Source of the DNA: Chrysemys picta bellii
Taxonomy: Eukaryota > Chordata > Testudines > Emydidae
Length of the DNA stretch: 64,000 nucleotides
Assembly: GCF_011386835.1 (NCBI RefSeq)
Contig: NC_088794.1
Span: 67,776,434-67,840,433, forward strand
Reading direction: 5' to 3'
The stretch's first letter is position 1; every line of letters begins with the position of its first letter. A program made the translations under genes and the position numbers. Below the pieces are notes generated by a model. It saw only the letters and a list, made by a program, of their open reading frames with translations, had not been told where the DNA came from and searched no databases. Shown here piece by piece: positions 22,152 through 33,234 of the stretch.

Positions 22152-22508
22152 GACGCGGCCACTTCGGGCGGAAAGTGCGTTTGCCTCCCGGGTTTGAGGA
22201 ATAACGCCCCCGAGGTGTGGGTCGGACATGGTGGAAATCCCCTAGGTAACCTGTATACAGGAAGGTATGTTAACGTTATTGTCGTTTTGTAAATGTCTTG
22301 TTTGACGCGGCCACTTCGGGCGGAAAGTGCGTTTGCCTCCCGGGTTTGAGGAATAACGCCCCCGAGGTGTGGGTAACGTTATTGTCGTTTTGTAAATGTC
22401 TTGTTTGACGCGGCCACTTCGGGCGGAAAGTGCGTTTGCCTCCCGGGTTTGAGGAATAACGCCCCCGAGGTGTGGATAACGTTATTGTCGTTTTGTAAAT
22501 GTCTTGTT
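22152..22508 (+). repeat. 103-bp tandem repeat in the proviral leader
   Basis: A GC-rich core of about 70 bp (starting gacgcggccacttcggg, ending cccgaggtgtgg) occurs at 22152, 22304 and 22407. From 22271 the repeat is a clean tandem with period 103, with units at 22271-22373, 22374-22476 and a partial third from 22477. The first core is separated from the array by a non-repeated 45-bp stretch. The array lies where retroviral packaging and internal ribosome entry elements normally sit. Confidence 0.9.
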
Positions 22509-22929
22509 GTTGTGTTTTTCGTTAAAGAGTAATGGCCAATGACTAATGTAACTTAGTCCACAAGTCTATGGGTCGTTTGTAATAATTGTGGGGACTTGGA
22601 GTAATCTCAGGGATTACTCTTGTTTCTGGGATGGGTAATTCTGTATTTCTTTTTAATGATGTGTTGGAAACTGAGATTGTAACTGACTAAAAGATCTGTG
22701 TGAAAGCTGAATGAGTGCCACTGACAGGTCTGAGGCTAAACTGACTTCAGCCGCCCCAAGACTCCTGCGAGGGGAAACCCGGTGACCAGGATATCTTGAT
22801 TGCAAGGGGGGTCAGTCAAACCTCGTGACCCAGTGGATATCTGATACCTTTCCCTTTTCCCTTTTGATATTGTTGTTTCGAAGGAAAAAAAAAAAAAAAA
22901 AAAAGAGAGAAAACTTTGGATAAAGCATC

Positions 22930-23265
22930 ATGGGGTCCGGACAAAGCACCTTCTCCGGGACACCCCTGGCATGTATGTTGGAAAATTGGAAGGCGTTTAG
23001 ACACCAGGCTGATTATGGAATTGTATTATGTAAAGACAATCTTGTAAAATTTTGTACTCTTGAATGGACGACATTTGGGGTAGAATGGCCCGAGGGAGGA
23101 ACACTTAAACCAGAGATTGTACAAGCAGTACATACCATTGTGACCCGAGATGGGCATAGGAACCAATATCCCTATATAAATATTTGGCAGGACCTCGTGG
23201 CCAATCCTCCCCTATGGTTGCAGAAATGTAAATCACAAAGTATTAAGACCTTAATGGTCCGGTAA
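22930..23265 (+). pseudogene. gag: gag remnant: matrix domain
   Basis: A 111-codon frame begins MGSGQS, so Gly2 is available for myristoylation, as in gammaretroviral Gag. Tryptophan-rich text follows, in the style of a retroviral matrix protein, for about 100 residues. The frame then stops instead of continuing into p12 and capsid. It is preceded by a run of about 20 A residues (22883-22903). The full family protein is several times longer. Confidence 0.75.
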
Positions 23266-23683
23266 TCCAAGGGCCCCTGCGACAGAATTATTTGTGTCCA
23301 CTGCAGGAAACTGTAGCCCCTGAGGACAATCTCACTATGGTATATGTTCCCTTTACCCCTAGTGATCTATATAATTGGAAACAACAGAATGTCCCATTCT
23401 CGGAAAAAAAAAGGGGCCCGTGTTTTAGCCATGGCCCTGAGAGAAGGATGTGAGGAAAGGGGGGCCGGGGGACCCAGCGGCCCCTCCTGGCGGCACAAGC
23501 TGCCAGTCTGGATCCCACGGTTAAATTTAAAGTGAAGGGCCGCCCAATAGAAGCCCTTATTGATACTGGGGCCACCCTTAGTTTGCTCCCCATGAATAAG
23601 GCTCCCCGAGGTAGAGCCCGGGGACGTGCCATGGTCCAAGGCATAGAGGGACAAACTACATCTTTGGAAAAAAAAAAAAAACT
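23266..23683 (+). pseudogene. gag-pro: Capsid start fused to protease remnant
   Basis: Near 23340-23400 the frame reads a capsid N-terminus-like PFTPSDLYNWK motif. It then passes through a non-homologous joint and reaches protease text with the active-site triplet DTG (GATACTGGG, 23562-23570) and a flap-like region. The bulk of capsid and all of nucleocapsid are absent. A 13-A run at about 23668-23680 changes frame, so protease continues in another frame after 23684. Confidence 0.7.
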
Positions 23684-24505
23684 TTGCCTCTTCTAGTGAA
23701 AATAGGGGACTGTCAAATCTCCCACCAGTTTGTTTGCAGTCCCTCTTGTCCCATCGCGCTCCTCGGTCGAGATATCCTTACTAAAGTGCAGGCAGAAATC
23801 TCATTCGACAATGGGACTATGGAAGTTAGACTTCCTAAACAGCACTCCTCCAATTACCAGATGGCCCTGACAAGCGCTAGAAATCAGTCTCCGGAATTTC
23901 CGGGAAGGAATGGAGGGAGCCAATTGGCAGGAGTTAACCCTGAGGTTTGGGCGGAGGAGGGAGGCGTCGCTCGGGCCCGGAATGCTTCCCCAGTGCATAT
24001 TTTCCTCAAGGAAGGAAGCAGGCCGGTCCGAATTCGACAATACCCTCTTAAGTTGACCACTAGAATCGGGTTAAAACCTCTGATTCAAAAGTTTCTGCAG
24101 TATGGATGGCTCAGGGAGGGTACGTCCGCATACAATAGCCCAATCCTGGGGGTGCCTAAGCCTAATGGCCAGTATCGGTTGGTCCAGGACCTAAGACAGA
24201 TTAACAAGTTAATAGAGGCCCCTTATCCAGTTGTCCCGAATCCCCATACTATTCTGGGCCAAGTTCCCAAAAATCACAGTTGGTTCTCTGTCATAGATTT
24301 GAAAGATGCTTTCTTTTCCATCCCCCTTGATCTGGAGTCTCAGAGACTGTTTGCCTTCGAGTGGGAGGACCCAGATACCCACTACAAAGCCCAATACCTT
24401 TGGACCGTTGTCCCACAGGGACTTACCTGTGCACCCGAGATTTTTGGTAGCCAGTTAAGAAGGGACCTCGCCCATTCCTGGCTAAACACCCTTCATGTAA
24501 TATAG
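23684..24505 (+). pseudogene. pol: pol, first part: protease C-terminus and reverse transcriptase fingers/palm
   Basis: The 273-codon open frame begins in the protease C-terminus (LLGRDILTK, the conserved helix near its end), crosses a spacer, and enters reverse transcriptase. Motifs include VPKPNGQYRLVQDLRQIN and the first catalytic aspartate in VIDLKDAFFSIPL, then the VPQGLTCAPEIF block. It stops at a TAG (24503-24505) a few codons before the YxDD box because of a frame change. Confidence 0.88.
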
Positions 24506-24510
24506 TCCAA

Positions 24511-25980
24511 TATTGCGATGATTTGCTCTTAAGTACTGAAACAGAGGCAGCCTGTCAAGAGCAAACTATAGAGCTCCTTAATTACCTTGGGGCACAGGGG
24601 TATAAGGTCTCAAAGGAAAAAGCACAACTGGTTAAGCAGCAGGTCACTTTCCTCGGGTATTATTTGTGTCAGGGAAGTCGTAGTCTGGGTAAAGAAAGAA
24701 TCCAGGTGATACTTAATTGTCCCCAACCCCGGAACCCCCGAGAATTAAGGGCCTTCCTGGGATTGACTGGCTTTTGTAGGCTCTGGATCCCTGACTACGG
24801 GGGAAGAGCCAAACCACTGTATGAATCTTTAACTAAAGAAGGTCTGCTCCATTGGACGTGGACCAAAGAGATGGAAAAAGCATTTAGAGAGCTAAAAAGG
24901 GCTTTGGTTCAGCCTCCCGCTCTAGCCCTGCCAGACCCCCGGAGACCATTTACCCTATACGTTCATGAAAGGGGAGGGGTAGCTTCTGGAGTTCTGTGTC
25001 AAAGGTCGGGGCCAACCTGGCGACCCATTGGATATTACTCAAAGGTGTTGGACCCTGTTGCCAAGGGGTGGCCTGCCTGCTTACGGGCCGTGGCAGCCAC
25101 CGCTCTTCTTGTACAGGAGGCTGAAAAGTTGACCCTGGGGGGGAACACTGAGGTTCTGGTTCCCCACGGGGTGCCTCAAATACTGGGGACAGGTGCTGGG
25201 GAAAAGCATCTAAATCCCAGCCGACATACCAGATATGAAGTAGGGCTCTTGCTAGCCCCTAATTTAACCTTTAGGACAGTTCGCTCCCTCAACCCAGCTA
25301 TCCTATTGCCCGATCTTCGAGTCTCCCATGAGACTAGTCCCACTCATGACTGTATTGAAGTTTTACAACAGAAAACCAAACCCTGCCCTGACTTTTTGGA
25401 CTTGCCTTGGCCCAATCCTGAAATTGAGGGGTACGTTGACGGGTCCAGTTATGTGATAGATGGAAAAAGGTATACCGGAGCAGCAGTAGTAATTAAGGAC
25501 AAAGAAGTATACAAGTTTAAACTTAGTCCTAATTTGTCCGCCCAAGCAGCGGAACTAGTGGCTCTTATTGAGGCTCTCCGGTTGGGGACCAGGAAAACTA
25601 TTAACCTGTATACTGATAGTCGCTATGCCTACATGGTGGTACATGCTCACGGGACCCTGTGGAGAGAAAGGGGATTTATCACAGCGTCAGGTCAAAGAAT
25701 CGAACATGGGAGTCTCATCAAAACACTTCTTGAGGCCCTAATGCTTCCCCTCCGGGTCGCTGTAATACATGTGCAGGCCCATGGAAGGGCCCCGGAGGCC
25801 GAACAACGTAGATATAATCAATTGGCTGATCAGGCCGCAAAGGAGGCCGCACGGGAAGGGGCCTCATGGCTCTTCTTGATTCAAGATACGGAAGTTCAAA
25901 ACTCCCCTCCCCAATGCACAACTGACGAAGTGTGCCACGCGCAGGCTGCGGGGGCCCGGCAGGTTCCCTCTGGATGGTAG
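24511..25980 (+). pseudogene. pol: pol, second part: YCDD box, connection and RNase H
   Basis: The catalytic YCDD is encoded at 24511-24522 and the frame stays open to TAG at 25978-25980. The text includes the thumb (LGYYLCQGSRSL, ALRAFLGLTGFCRLWIP), the connection domain, and RNase H with acidic residues in YVDGSS, AAELVALIEAL and LYTDSRYAY, then NQLADQAAKEAA. This is the best-preserved viral segment. It is one nucleotide out of frame with the upstream part. Confidence 0.9.
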
Positions 25981-26508
25981 AAATTACCAGGGGGGGGAGA
26001 TTTATGTCCCCCGACCAGTGCTTCAGAAAATTCTTCGGCACATACATAAGGAGGGACATATGGGGTCAGGGCACCGGTTGATTTGGCCACCCGATCCCTT
26101 AAGGGGCTGGGCATGTACATGGAAGCCCAGAGAATTGTTAGTAATTGCCCTGTTTGTCAACGAACCAACCAAAAGGGGTGTGGCCCTCCCACCCCAATGG
26201 GAGGCCGGCCATGGGCCACATACCCTTTCCAAAAGTGGCAGCGTGACCCCCTTACACCACGGTGGGACGGCCCACACACTGTCTCGCTCATCAGCCAAAC
26301 TGCAGTCAAAATTCTTGGGAGTGACAAATGGACACACCATACGCGGGTAAAGCGGTTTCTGAACCCTAACCCGGAGATTGAACCAGCGGAAGAGGACACC
26401 AGCCCTCTGCCCGCCCCGGCTCCGGACGCCCGGGGTGGCACAGGTGAAGACTCCACCTGTGAGTATCAGCAACTGGACGGACTAAAGGGACTGTTTAGAA
26501 AAAGATAA
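25981..26508 (+). pseudogene. pol: Integrase remnant lacking the catalytic core
   Basis: The zinc-binding HHCC module is visible as HIHKEGHMGS (frame of 26018) and CPVCQRTN (about 26145-26170, another frame). Shortly after, YPFQKWQ runs straight into RDPLTPRWDGPHTV, which belongs to the integrase C-terminal domain. The whole DDE core is therefore deleted. The C-terminal frame ends at TAA (26506-26508), overlapping the env ATG by one base, which preserves the usual pol/env overlap. Confidence 0.8.
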
Positions 26509-27029
26509 TGAAATTATTGTTAATATCTTTGTTTATGTACTTCCACCACTATTATGGTTGGAAAAATAGGTTTTTACAGCTGGGGGAGACAATAGCAAAA
26601 TCCTTTAACCTCAGTAACTGTTGGGTGTGTGGAGGCCCCGGGGAATTAAATAAATGGCCTTGGGTAGCCCACCCGGTACAGCCCAAATGGTGGCTCAGCA
26701 ATTTGAGTATAGTCCACAACGGAACGGGGGTTTGGACTGAGGATAGTAGCCCCTGGCGACTTTATTCTTCTGGAATGGGTATTCTCTGCCTTAATCGAAC
26801 AAGGCGGGAGGGAGTGTACTTGGGAGAAAGCAAGTGTGATTGGACTCTATCCCCAGGGTTTGATTGTTGGGACCCTTATTGTCGTCCGTATGACTGTTCT
26901 AGATATCAGGGGCGAAGGAACCAGACCCATGTGAGGCTCACCAATAATAGTTGGGTGAAATGCTCCAAACAATACTACCCTACGGACGGGATGGGTCCTT
27001 CGATGCCCTATTCCCGAGTTGCCAGCTAG
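26508..27029 (+). pseudogene. env: env surface subunit, N-terminal part
   Basis: A 173-codon frame opens with a short hydrophobic leader (MKLLLISLFMYF) and includes a CWVCGG motif of the type found in gammaretroviral surface subunits. Cysteine and N-glycosylation sites are frequent (NLS, NGT, NQT, NNS). It ends at a stop at 27027-27029, well short of a normal surface subunit, and the cleavage site is not visible. Confidence 0.75.
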
Positions 27030-27145
27030 ACAATACCACTAATAAGGACCACGTGGTATGGTGGTTTCAATGGGCATGACAGAATCAGAATGGAACTCGA
27101 GTATGGGGTTTTTAAACAATTCTGGTCTAACACCAATCAACCCAA

Positions 27146-27544
27146 ATGAGGAGTGCAATCTATCAGCACCATATAGTCCTTGACTATTTACTGGCGGAGG
27201 AAGGAGGGGTTTGTGCAAAATTAAATGAGTCTAATTGCTGCTTACAAATTGACGATAATGGAAAAGCGGTAAAGCAGCTAACAAAGGAAATGAGAAAGTT
27301 AGCCCATGTCCCCGTCCAAACCTGGGGAGGGTGGAATATGGGCTGGGTTACTTCCTGGTTACCGCAACTGGGATGGCTTCGAAAAGGCTTCCTCCTCTTT
27401 GTATTCTTTATTGTAACCCTATTAATCTTAGCTTGCTTTGCTCCCTGTATAGTGGCACTGATCAGACGAATGACTAATCAAATTGTATACCAGCAAATGA
27501 TAGCACTGTACCAGCCGGTGAAGGCTGAAGATTGGGGGCCATAA
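27146..27544 (+). pseudogene. env: env transmembrane subunit, C-terminal part
   Basis: A 132-codon frame contains the conserved ectodomain region DYLLAEEGGVC followed by CAKLNESNCC, a membrane span (about residues 78-102, FLLFVFFIVTLLILACF) and a short cytoplasmic tail. The fusion peptide and most of the heptad region upstream are missing, so the segment between 27030 and 27145 hides a deletion or frame loss. The cysteine motif is spaced C-X7-CC, not the usual C-X6-CC. Confidence 0.8.
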
Positions 27545-27562
27545 AGCTCTCAAAATGCTTTT

Positions 27563-27577
27563 AAGGGGGGAGAATCC
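27563..27577 (+). other. Polypurine tract
   Basis: AAGGGGGGAGAATCC ends exactly at the 3' LTR. The purine run primes plus-strand synthesis in retroviruses. Confidence 0.85.
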
Positions 27578-28122
27578 TGTTAGAGCAACAGGTCAACTAT
27601 TTGCTTATAAGCCCAGCTGTCATATCAGGAGCAACGGCTGTCTCTGCAAAATACCCGCTGCAGCCCTCTGTGCAACAAGATTATGCGATAAGACAAGGTG
27701 GCCAAACCACCAGCCTAGGTGAGACAGACAGGCACTGCTATTTTAGTCTAACACATATGCCTCAGAGTGGAGTGCAGGGGGGGAGAGAAGGGGGGTGCTA
27801 AGGAAAGAGGTGATAAGTTCAAGTAAAATGTTAAACCGCATCCTGTTATGTATCCATTCCCTTGTCTCTCTCTCAATCTGCATACAAGGCCTTTTGAAAT
27901 GTTCCTTCCGCATATACGTATCAGGTATGCATGCTAAGTTGTTTGTTGCTAGGTATAAAAAGGCTGCTCTGTACTTGTAAGGGGCTCTCTCTCTGGCATT
28001 AGCCGAGGAGAGCACCCACTCAGCTGACTGGTCAATAAAAACTTGAAGCCGTCTTCTAGACTCCCGTGCCTCCTTGGGGTAATTGGGCAGCTCCAGGGGG
28101 AAACGAGCCCATTTGGCTAACA
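27578..28122 (+). repeat. 3' LTR
   Basis: 545 bp, TGTTAGAG...GGCTAACA, with TATAAAAA at 27954-27961 and AATAAA at 28034-28039. Followed by GGTA, matching the left flank. Compared base by base with the 5' LTR, I find one substitution and one 2-bp indel. Confidence 0.95.
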
Positions 28123-28126
28123 GGTA

Positions 28127-28556
28127 GATGGTTTATCACCATTACTGCTTGTTCTTGGGAGGAGCAATAGAGACACATATAGACATGAGGTTTCAGTATG
28201 TGACTCCATGCTATGCCTGGCCATTGGCCATCTCACTGTGTTAACCAGTTTCTATGCTGAAACAAAAATCCTCACCCTTTCTCCATTGGTGGTGACGATG
28301 TGCTGATACACAAATGCAGAACATTAACTCTGCTTTAATTCTTTTAAAATATCTAAATTTAAGTTTCTTCCAAAAGGCATAACTGGACCACAGCTGAAAG
28401 GTGTTTGAAGCAATTACCACCCCAAAGATTTTGTCAGAGAGGGTCACCTCCGATAGTTTAGAGTAAAACCCAAGTTTTAGGCGGCTTTTCAGCTCCTTGG
28501 AACTGTTTTGTGATTAAAGCATTCATAAAATGTGTTTCCAATAGGTGTGGCCCTGA
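28127..28556. other. Unassigned intergenic sequence
   Basis: No gene or repeat was recognised. Confidence 0.3.
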
Positions 28557-28866
28557 AATCATAGAATTGTGGGACTGGAAGAGACCTTGAGAGGTCATCT
28601 AGTCCAGTCCCCTGCACTCTAGACCATCCCTGACAGGTGTTTGTCTAACCTTCTCTTAAAAATCTCCAATGACGGAGATTCCACAACCTCTGTAGGCAAT
28701 TTATTCCAGTGCTTAACCCCCTGACAGGAAGTTTTTCCTAATGTCCAACCTAAACCACCCTTGCTGCAGTAAGTTTAAGCCCATTGATTCTTGTCCTAGC
28801 CTCAGAGGTTAAAAAGAACAATTTACCTCTCTCCTCTTTGTAACAACCTTTTATGTACCTGACATT
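28557..28866 (-). mobile_element. CR1 LINE 3' end, minus strand
   Basis: The plus strand opens atcatagaattgtgggactgg and continues in the same order as 10891-11220, showing the same CR1 subfamily, truncated. Confidence 0.83.
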
Positions 28867-31724
28867 ATTACTTGACCTTTTATGTTCTTGTACTTGTATA
28901 AGACATTGCTCAAGGTGAACAATTCTTCAGAGTGGCTGTGCTTGGTGTCAGGCTGTCAGCAAGCACCCCGAATATCTTTAGTATTGTATTGGTTCACCTT
29001 ACACATCTGACACAGATGAAATTGTCCTGGAAACTGGCTTCCCTTTGACTCCCGTGCTTTCCAGTTGAGCACACTTCATTCTGTACACCATCATGGAGAC
29101 GATGAATAGACAGATAGCAGCAACTGAAACTGGGTTGCTGGTCTGTTGCTGATAGCATTTCCAAGAGATAGGCCAACACTGACTTCAAACTCCCTAGAAT
29201 TCAAGGAGGCTTGAATTTCAAATGCCAGATCCTAACTTGACGCTTAGTGCTTTTGTTCTGGGTTGCATTCAAAGACTGGAAAGGACCTGTTGTCTAGCTC
29301 TCCTTTAGATAAGGCTAAAGTCTCACGAGTGCTGCCATTCTTGCTAGATTTCAGTGGAAATTCACAAGCTCAGTCAATCTCATTGCATTTCCACTACTTT
29401 TGTCCATAAATTCTTTATAAGAACAGCTCAATATCTATTCTTGATTTTGTTTCAAGCCCTAACCCTAGACCAGTGGTTCCAAAAGTGGGGTTCCTGAACT
29501 TCTGGAGGTCTGCCGTGGGTTATGCAGGGATCTGTCCTTTGAGGAGGACTGCAATGGGGCTGAAATGCATTGGAATGGCATTCTGGCACTTTTGCTGCGT
29601 GGAGGATGCCATTTTGTTCTTAAAACGGTGTCCTCTGCTCAGCATGACCTTGCATACACAGTCTGTGAGAAGTCACATGGGCAGAGGCATTTCAGTAGTA
29701 CCGATACCTGTCTATTCAGGACTACAGCCCAAAACTATATATTTAAATTATAAACTAAGTAATAGAATAATAACAACATGAAACTTATGTATAAAAATGA
29801 AAGTGGAAAATTTAGTCAGATGCAGCTCAGGGTCTCAGCACCTTCTAGGTGCATATCTAGTTCCCAAATGAAGAAGAGGGCTTTGTACAGTTTGCTAGTA
29901 ATTTGCCCACTGCTTCAACTTGTATTTGTGTAGCTGAAACTGCGTACAACTGTGAAACTGAGGCACAAGATCACTTGCAAAACAATACAGCAGAAACATG
30001 CTCTGCTTGTACCTCTGCAGGTCTCATTAACTTCCACAGGCTGTAAGAGTGACATCTTGTAGCATAAGTTGCTAAAACCAGAACATATGGAGCCAGACTC
30101 TGAAATCAGTGGAATTATCACAGATGTATGCTGGTATAATTAAGAGCAGAATTTGGCTAAGCAATAAACAGTGGTTACTACTAAAGGCAAATTTAATTTT
30201 GCATCTAATTTCTGCAGGCTCTGAGGAAATTGTTAAACAACTGAGTCAGCTCTGGCACTTGTCAGTCACATGGAATCAACATCCATGTGAATGGGTTAAA
30301 TATTCTCAACTATGTTAGAGCTGAGCTCAGCACAGCTGTGGAGATGAGGGAGGCAAAGGCTGATCTTATGCCAGTGAAGATAATTAAATGTATGATCACT
30401 ACTGGGGCATTTTCTGCCCTCAGTTACACCTGTGCAATCATCAGTGAGGTCAACTGGTTGCAGACTTTGATCTAATTTAGTGTGAATAACGAGGGCCAGA
30501 TGCTTAGACCTCACTTAGGGGTCTGACTTCTTTATATAAAGAATGCATTGATTTACTTAGCTATACAGGATATGGTTGTTATAATACAAGGTTTAGCCTG
30601 CCTTGGGACTGAATGGTTTCAAAATATTATATCCTGTATGTCTGCAACATATGCCAATTTATTCTTGTCCCACGATACAGCTTGATTTATAAAACAGAGG
30701 ACCACTTAGCTGGTTATTAATCAGATGAGTTTGGTGGAATCAATGTAATCCCCAGTGGATAGTTTTGACATAGAGCCAACACTATTGATAATACAGTTGT
30801 CACTCCGATCAAGTTTAAACTGAGACAGCAGGTGTGTTGGCAATTAGGATTGAATCTCATTGTGAACTTCTTCAAAAGAATATTTGTCCGATCAGTCTAT
30901 AAACTAATGTTCATTTGTATTACTTAAGTTATACAATTGGTCTTTTAATCTCTAGCTGAAGTACAACCTGCTTGCTAATCAGCGGTGCAGTAATACTGGG
31001 TCACATTCTTGGTACTGATAATTCCCAGACATGTGGATAATAAAGTGCCCCGTACCTACCTCTGACCTGATTTGTGCTTGCTAACTCCATAAGAATATAG
31101 AATGTCAACAGAGCTGGCATGTTACATATGTACAATAAACCTTCTTTCTTGTCCACAGCTTTCTGAGGTTCCTAGTTAGATAGTGTTCAACTGCCAGTAA
31201 GCAGAGAACGGAGGAAAGCTTTACCTGTTGTTGAAGTCAAGTTCTTTACTGACCTCTGCGTCCTTATGATATGTCTAGCCTTGAGAGCTATTCATGCAAA
31301 CAGACTAAATCATGTTTTTTTTCTGTCCATTAGTAGTGATAGGAGATTGACAATGGACATACGTGAGCTCCATACCAAACACATTATGTACAAATAACAA
31401 CAGTGTAAAGATCATCTGCTCCTGCAGCTTGCTCATCACAGTGCAAAGAACAGCAATGCAAGTGAGTAGAAAAAGAACCTGGCAAAGCCAAGCAAAAGAG
31501 GAAAACATGAGTGATGCACTACTGCAACAATTTCACTGCACAGCAATTTCACTACGATGGTTGGGGAAAGTAGGAGTGGTCAGAGAATACCCAGTGCAAA
31601 TAATGAATGGTGGGACTAGGCATGTTGGCTCAGATCCACAAAAGTACTTGAAACCCTAGAGGAGGGGCAGAGCTAGGGCCTGGGTAGCCCATAGAGCTAG
31701 CTTTAACATTTATTTTATTCAGCA
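28867..31724. other. Unassigned intergenic sequence
   Basis: No gene was recognised. The start of a hAT-MITE-like end (cagtggttccaaaagtggg) is visible at 29471 without a matching partner. Short MIR-like and palindromic wording is seen near 30090-30180. Confidence 0.35.
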
Positions 31725-32445
31725 GTAATGCAAGAAACCTACAGGCCTGTATCCTGTAAGGCATTGGCTTCAGCAGTTAGCACAAGGCTTGAGGCCTATG
31801 AACTCTGGCATAGATCAATGGCCCAACAGTCATCCCTGAGTTTTGGGGAACTGGGGATAGAGTGTTTAAGGGGAAAGTTTGTATGCAATGACACCAGGCA
31901 ACCACAGGAATATGAGCTAACACCAACGTTTGGGTATTTTAGGATAGGAACATCTGCTGGTATCTGACCACCAGAGTGCCATGGTAACCAACTGACATGA
32001 TGATAATAAGTTGAGATCATTAATATATTAACCTATAGGATAAGGGCACCCCAACATTAGTAGTGTGAGGAAATACAAATAAGGAAAAATCTCTCCTATA
32101 TATGCATTAGGCATAGCAGAACATATTATAAAAGTTCTATCCCAGCTTGTGTGCTGGAGGAGAAAGAGATGTAGCCCTTGAGAGGTGCCAGAATGATGGC
32201 CACTGGTGATGGTGAGGAAGGTGATGGTGATGAGGGAGATCATGGCTAACATCTCAGGTTGTTCTGCAAGAGATGGTGGGAGTACGTGGATGTTCAGACG
32301 TATGTTCTGTATTATCTCTATCTACCTTTCTGGGTTAGATTGTTTGTAACTTTGCTAAATGTATTAATAAAACTATTACAGATACAGAAGGGTTCCTAAA
32401 GTGTGAGTGTTGTAATTGTGCACATTAGGATTCCCACATGAACAG
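31725..32445 (+). mobile_element. Possible solo LTR-like repeat
   Basis: The block has a promoter-like cctatatatgc near 32094 and AATAAA at 32366-32371, and I recall it as a dispersed turtle repeat. I could not find termini or a target duplication, so the class and limits are uncertain. Confidence 0.3.
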
Positions 32446-33226
32446 TCATTTTAATAATACTCGGCCTGATCTTGGTACCTGTCAAACCTCAGAGTGATGA
32501 CAGGGAATTCTTAAGTAATCAATAGAATTAATACAAAATCCATATCTCAGGCAACATGCCACATCCCTCTCATTGGCATCTTCCACTGCCTAGCTCCTGG
32601 CCTAGCACAGTGGCTTTTGTGGATCTCATTCTCAGATGCACATTCATTGTATAGGGCCCCTTGGTGCCTAACATAGGTTCTGTGGATGCCATTGTTGTTC
32701 CAGTGATTTTTTTTTTTCCTAGGTGCCTAAAATTTAGGTGTTGCAATGTGAAAGTCCCTGTGTGGCTCAGACCACTTTCTTCTGCAGTTTCAGTAGAGAA
32801 GCCAAGAGCAGGAATGGGCATGGATTCTGTGACTTCCCTCCAACCCACAGTGGTCCAGTGATCCCTATGGAGCAAGGTAAAGGTGCAGTTGTGGAGGGAG
32901 CAGTATTGTCACTTTCATGTCACATATAGCTTGTATACCAAGGAGCTGGAGACAGTGAACTATGTACTTAATTGAACCCACCATTTTCTGTAGATATCTG
33001 GTAGAGACCACAGTCCTGTTGTTACCCAGATGGGCTGCTTGTAGATTTGGCCAGTGTTCTTTTGGTGTTTTAGTCAACCCCCTGTATTAAGCAGCACTTC
33101 AACAGCATGATGCTAAACTCAGTGCATCACTTTTCAATGGACTCTTTTGCAGATATCGGCTTTTGCACTGTCTTTTTTTCCTTTAAACAAAAGCAGAGGA
33201 CTCCAGAAATGGAGTGTGATGCATGC
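32446..33226. other. Unassigned intergenic sequence
   Basis: No gene was recognised. Old palindromic repeat wording (ggtgcctaac / aggtgcctaaa) is seen near 32667-32740. Confidence 0.35.
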
Positions 33227-33234
33227 TATAAAAT

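Larger units (their letters stand above)
21400..28122 (+). mobile_element. Gammaretrovirus-like endogenous provirus, internally deleted
   Basis: The order is 5' LTR, primer-binding site, leader, gag remnant, protease, reverse transcriptase/RNase H, integrase remnant, env remnant, polypurine tract and 3' LTR, 6723 bp in all. The 4-bp flanking duplication GGTA (21396-21399 and 28123-28126), TG...CA LTR ends, a matrix protein with an N-terminal glycine, pol character and a transmembrane Env with a CC motif all fit the gammaretrovirus group. The copy cannot be autonomous. Most of capsid and nucleocapsid, the integrase catalytic core and part of env are missing, and pol is frameshifted several times. 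Confidence 0.93.

Noticed and set aside
22152..22508. Tandem array considered as a CRISPR-like repeat
   Set aside because: Units are contiguous without unique spacers, and the context is a vertebrate provirus leader.
29471..29760. Possible hAT MITE starting cagtggttccaaaagtg
   Set aside because: Only one end is recognisable, with no inverted partner or 8-bp duplication.
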